A DNA stretch of 35,824 nt from CAVZRC01 sp052148775 (GTDB taxonomy: Bacteria; Planctomycetota; Planctomycetia; Isosphaerales; Isosphaeraceae): contig JBKQHM010000221.1 in assembly GCA_052148775.1 (NCBI GenBank), positions 1-35,824 of the forward strand. Direction: 5' to 3'. The position numbers and the translations under genes were made by a program. Positions 35,301 through 35,824 of the stretch are shown one piece after another. Each line of letters begins with the position of its first letter. Position 1 is the first letter of the stretch. A model generated the notes under the pieces. The model was given only the letters and a program-made list of their open reading frames with translations, did no database searches and was not told the origin of the DNA.

Positions 35301-35824
35301 TTCAACGGCGGTGGCAAGGTCGACCTGGCTGTCGTGAATGGGGGTCCTTATGGCACCGTCTCGATCCTGCTCGGCAATGGGGACGGGACGTTCCAGGCCC
35401 CCGCCTCCTACACGGTCGGAGACGGCCCCGACGCGATCGCCGCCGGGGATTTCAGCGGAGACGGGAACCTCGACCTGGCCGTTGCGAATTCGAACTCCAA
35501 CAACATCTCGATCTTGATGAACAACGGCGATGGGACGTTCCGACCCGCCGTCGACTATCCGGTCGGGTACGATCCGACCGAGATCGTAGCCGGGGACTTC
35601 ACCGGCGACGGCCGACTCGACCTGGCCGTGACCGTCAAACTGGGTATCTTCACCGGCGAACTCCAGGTGCTCCTCAACAACGGCGATGGGACGTTCCGAT
35701 CGGCGGGCGCCGGGCCTACGACCGGAGGCGACGCGATCGCGATCGTGGCGGGGGACTTCAGCGGCAACGGACGGCTGGACCTGGCCCTCGCGGAACAGCA
35801 GGGATACGTCGAGGTCCTGATGGG
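32400..35824 (+). CDS. surface/extracellular beta-helix and FG-GAP/VCBS-repeat protein, 3' end beyond window
   Basis: An open frame of at least 1141 codons without a stop. The N-terminus has RLRPRVELMEDRTLLSTF (residues 12-29), the 'EDRxLLS' motif seen at the start of many large planctomycete exported proteins. A unit VSNTGYSGPGSLRQAILDSD near residue 30 recurs as VTTTADAGPGSLRQAILDSN near 700. In between, NTIGGT...ISGN-type turns (about residues 170-450) suggest a right-handed parallel beta-helix. From about residue 900, repeats like GDFAGNGKLDLAVANEDSNT and ILIGNGDGTFQSAV are FG-GAP/VCBS units of a beta-propeller, with Asp-rich calcium-type loops. It is probably cell-surface or secreted. 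The start ATG at 32400 has no clear ribosome site; the 3' end is cut by the window. Confidence 0.88.
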   Translation, partial: MPPTVFSGTIFRLRPRVELMEDRTLLSTFLVSNTGYSGPGSLRQAILDSDSATGATNTIDFDIPGQGVQTIAPLAPLPSITNPVLIDGFSQPSYSGTPLIVLSGSQAGGGDGLLITAANVTVRGLDIDSFSQGAGIHLTGTGATGDWIYGDLLGTDPTGTQAEPNDYGVEIDGGAAQNLIGTNGDGVDDAAEWNVISGNTFYGVQIQSSDNNVVAGDRIGTDAEGAVALPNITGVVIDSSSGNTIGGTAAGAADVISGNTFWGVDIGGSSDNLVEGDLIGTDATGMKSLANAQSLRNDQSGVNPPSGVFISGASTGNTIGGTGAGAADVISGNYGSGIAIEGSSDNLVAGDFIGTDETGTIALGNTQSGVNISAETVGVPYTQYGFTFVTPGITNFLSSTNNTIGGTSAIAGNLIANNGGPGVAVTLYSSVGNPITGNRIFGNTGQAIDLGDDGVTENGTVLREGPDDLQNFPILFTTADGQTEGWLGVSEPDTIYRIDVYASAGRGPGGAGEAQDYLGSLQETTNGSGQVTFAIPFTAPAGLPILTATATDPQGNTSEVSALRPGNLDVPSQAIRLAPGQPVSFSAASGDGIVLQDPEAGPLDLPWDLTLSVAAGTLSLSTVAGLSGTGDGTGSLTYCGPLSAIDAALAGMSYTPPPGYQGDPSLDLDAQSEGAAPIQAQVPIVVTSGRFAVTTTADAGPGSLRQAILDSNLAVGGTNTIDFDIPGVGVETIAPASPLPTITTPLVLDGTMQPGYAGAPSIDIVGQPTGDADPLTAGSDVTLKGVAIGGSGFSSVNATTMLTVESVPISPGQGGMVSYQIVVTSDEDLVATTQAVGTSTSLSLLDALGQVVIQSDGLSAAEPIDAINIDIAPGTYWLRVGDDGGAGTFTLTAMTTPSATAFQAVPVGNSPDAVVAGDFAGNGKLDLAVANEDSNTVSILIGNGDGTFQSAVNYPAGNDPVAIVAGDFNGGGKVDLAVVNGGPYGTVSILLGNGDGTFQAPASYTVGDGPDAIAAGDFSGDGNLDLAVANSNSNNISILMNNGDGTFRPAVDYPVGYDPTEIVAGDFTGDGRLDLAVTVKLGIFTGELQVLLNNGDGTFRSAGAGPTTGGDAIAIVAGDFSGNGRLDLALAEQQGYVEVLM

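Overview
The window is high-GC DNA from a planctomycete, most likely a relative of Isosphaera/Singulisphaera in the Isosphaeraceae. This is inferred from several features: a giant Ser/Thr kinase with TPRs, a surface protein starting with the planctomycete-type 'EDRTLLS' motif, an HU protein with a Lys/Ala/Pro tail, a TPR-sulfotransferase, secreted proteins of planctomycete style, and frequent GTG/TTG starts with GGAGG-type ribosome sites. No rRNA, intact tRNA or CRISPR array was found.

Layout. (1) 1-2183 is the right end of an integrated element. A good sigma70 promoter and a hairpin-rich leader precede a small Cys-rich protein, an XRE-type regulator and a tyrosine recombinase. The last codons of the recombinase run into a 3' fragment of a tRNA-Arg(ACG)-like gene, the probable attachment site. 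The rest of the element and the intact tRNA should lie to the left. (2) 2471-5774, plus strand: a single-domain response regulator, folC, a DUF423 membrane protein and a membrane-anchored coiled-coil protein. (3) 5808-10626, minus strand: a polar amino-acid ABC transporter (ATPase, and a fused binding protein-permease) with an overlapping HicB-like gene, a REP-like inverted repeat, a ceramide-glucosyltransferase-like GT and a secreted zinc-ribbon protein. (4) 10846-19755: a TPR-sulfotransferase convergent with an FAD/NAD(P)-binding protein, a Spherulin-4-like secreted protein divergent from a secreted isoaspartyl methyltransferase, and a 971-residue secreted glycosidase-like protein. (5) 19939-24118: a nucleotide-sugar epimerase preceded by a coupled mini-ORF, an HU protein, a 69-residue unknown protein and gamma-glutamyltransferase. 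(6) 24390-27636: a parvulin-type PPIase followed by a very strong hairpin, then apt and a class I/II aminotransferase. (7) 28370-35824: a zinc-finger/kinase/TPR signalling protein, two intergenic inverted-repeat elements, and the 5' part of a beta-helix plus FG-GAP/VCBS surface protein that runs off the window.

Most genes are ordinary housekeeping, envelope and signalling genes in short or single-gene units. The least explained items are the integrase/tRNA junction and its structured leader, the HicB-like gene overlapping a transporter, the palindromic intergenic repeats that share a GTGCTC/GAGCAC core, the coupled mini-ORF, the anti-sigma-like zinc finger fused to a kinase without a visible sigma factor, and the uncharacterised secreted proteins. 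All assignments come from reading the sequence; no database search was possible.
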